A DNA stretch of 17,525 nt from Actinomycetes bacterium (GTDB taxonomy: Bacteria; Actinomycetota; Actinomycetes; Actinomycetales; Microbacteriaceae): the NCBI GenBank assembly GCA_023386675.1, contig JAEWJG010000341.1, positions 1 through 17,525 of the forward strand. The letters are read 5' to 3'. Below, piece after piece: positions 16,829 to 17,525 of the stretch (position 1 is the first letter of the stretch; every line of letters begins with the position of its first letter). Position numbers and translations under genes: made by a program. The notes beneath the pieces were generated by a model. The model had not been told where the DNA came from. It saw only the letters and a list, made by a program, of their open reading frames with translations, and did not search any database.

Positions 16829-16834
16829 AGTCTA
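16829..16834 (-). promoter_or_regulatory. Possible -10 box of ctaA
   Basis: TAGACT on the minus strand, next to the right arm of the inverted repeat. TGCGAA 17 bases upstream is a poor -35; TTGTGC (16860-16855) is better but 20 bases away. The leader to the ctaA ATG would be about 158 bases. Confidence 0.35.
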
Positions 16835-16919
16835 GGTACGCAGTTGCGCCATTCGCACAATCACGACTCTCCGCACGGCACGACGTCCGCACAGGCGGTC
16901 TCGGGCCGCGCGCCGGAGG

Positions 16920-16945
16920 GGAATGAGCCGGACTGATATCCGGTT
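16920..16945 (+). promoter_or_regulatory. SigR/SigH-type ECF promoter of sufB
   Basis: GGAAT (16920-16924) and GTT (16943-16945) are exactly 18 bases apart, the actinobacterial SigR/SigH consensus. Transcription would start about 8 bases later, near 16953, giving a short leader of roughly 18 bases that ends in the sufB ribosome site CGAGG (16961-16965). An inverted repeat CCGGA/TCCGG (16928-16943) lies in the spacer and could be bound by a repressor. Confidence 0.6.
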
Positions 16946-16970
16946 ACGAATGGTAGGAAACGAGGTAGAT

Positions 16971-17525
16971 ATGTCAGACATCCTGATCGATCGGCCTGAG
17001 CTCGCCTCTCTGGGGCAGTACGAGTTCGGCTGGGCGGATTCCGACGCCGCGGGAGCTTCCGCGCGTCGTGGGCTCTCGCCCCAGGTGGTGAAAGACATCT
17101 CCGGGCTCAAGAACGAGCCCGAGTGGATGCTCCAGCGCCGCCTGAAAGCCCTGCAGCTCTTCGAGCGCAAGCCGATGCCGACCTGGGGTGCCGATCTGTC
17201 GGAGATCGACTTCGACAACATCAAGTACTTCGTCCGCTCCACCGAGAAGCAGGCCCAGAGCTGGGAGGACCTGCCGGAGGACATCCGCAACACCTACGAG
17301 AAGCTCGGCATCCCCGAGGCCGAGCGCCAGCGCCTCGTCGCCGGCGTCGCCGCGCAGTACGAGTCCGAGGTCGTCTACCACCAGATCCGGGAAGACCTCG
17401 AGCAGCAGGGTGTCATCTTCATGGACACCGACACCGCGCTGCGCGAGCACCCCGAGTTCTTCGAGGAGTACTTCGGCACGGTCATCCCCGCGGGCGACAA
17501 CAAATTCGCCGCGCTGAACACCGCC
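16971..17525 (+). CDS. sufB: Fe-S cluster assembly protein SufB, N-terminal part
   Basis: The first 185 residues of SufB are visible and the frame is still open at the window end; family members are about 470 residues. SufB is the scaffold partner in the SufBC2D complex, where clusters are built with sulfur from SufS. Recognisable stretches: GLSPQVVKDISGLKNEPEWM (from about 35), LQLFERKPMPTWGADL, FDNIKYFVRST, and further on SEVVYHQIREDLEQQGVIF with FFEEYFGTVIPAGDNKFAAL at the end. ATG at 16971 follows GAGG by five bases. In actinobacteria sufB begins the suf operon (sufB-D-C-S-U), often after a sufR regulator; no sufR is immediately upstream here. Confidence 0.95.
   Translation, partial: MSDILIDRPELASLGQYEFGWADSDAAGASARRGLSPQVVKDISGLKNEPEWMLQRRLKALQLFERKPMPTWGADLSEIDFDNIKYFVRSTEKQAQSWEDLPEDIRNTYEKLGIPEAERQRLVAGVAAQYESEVVYHQIREDLEQQGVIFMDTDTALREHPEFFEEYFGTVIPAGDNKFAALNTA

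Larger units (their letters stand above)
16665..16970. other. 306-base ctaA-sufB intergenic region
   Basis: No protein gene is supported here; a 79-codon frame (16697-16936) has no family signal and unlikely composition. It holds, left to right: the ctaA leader, a TAGAAT -10 box on + (16753-16758), an inverted repeat 16766-16827, a TAGACT -10 on - (16829-16834) pointing at ctaA, and the ECF-type promoter and inverted repeat before sufB (16920-16945). No sufR-type regulator gene is present between the two genes. Confidence 0.8.

Noticed and set aside
16697..16936. 79-codon frame in the ctaA-sufB spacer
   Set aside because: It crosses both candidate promoters and the inverted repeat, has no good ribosome site and no recognisable sequence.

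Overview
The window is a high-GC actinobacterial chromosome segment of core metabolism. It combines the order whiA-(sod)-gap-pgk-tpiA-secG with tkt-tal-pgi-zwf-opcA-pgl, ctaB, ctaA and sufB, and it carries an RbpA-type protein. This points to Actinomycetota. The protein flavour (OpcA, RbpA without cysteines, class-II-like CtaA) suggests Microbacteriaceae, Leifsonia-like; the family-level guess is inference from memory and not tested by search.

Left part (1-5760), all on the + strand: the 3' end of whiA, a Mn/Fe superoxide dismutase closed by a perfect 14-bp hairpin, the lower-glycolysis cluster gap-pgk-tpiA, then secG and rbpA with a strong terminator, then a 143-residue protein I do not recognise. 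A hairpin at 5724-5759 serves this gene and the converging operon.

Middle part (5769-13940), all on the - strand: transcribed in the order tkt, tal, pgi, zwf, opcA, pgl. It is the whole route from glucose-6-phosphate to 6-phosphogluconate plus the non-oxidative pentose phosphate enzymes. Four-base stop/start overlaps join tal/pgi, zwf/opcA and opcA/pgl, and zwf follows pgi by 25 bases, so the operon looks tightly coupled.

Right part (13941-17525): a divergent promoter region, then ctaB (heme O synthase, +), a probably leaderless GNAT acetyltransferase (+), ctaA (heme A synthase, -, overlapping the GNAT 3' end), a 306-base intergenic region, and the start of sufB (+), cut by the window end. 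CtaB and CtaA together make heme A for cytochrome aa3 oxidase.

I see no phage, insertion sequence, CRISPR array, defence locus or new enzyme system. The most notable signals are regulatory. The tkt operon and sufB each carry an exact match to the SigR/SigH-type ECF promoter (GGAAY-N18-GTT), which would tie NADPH supply and Fe-S assembly to thiol-oxidative stress. The ctaA-sufB spacer holds a structured inverted repeat between two facing -10 boxes.
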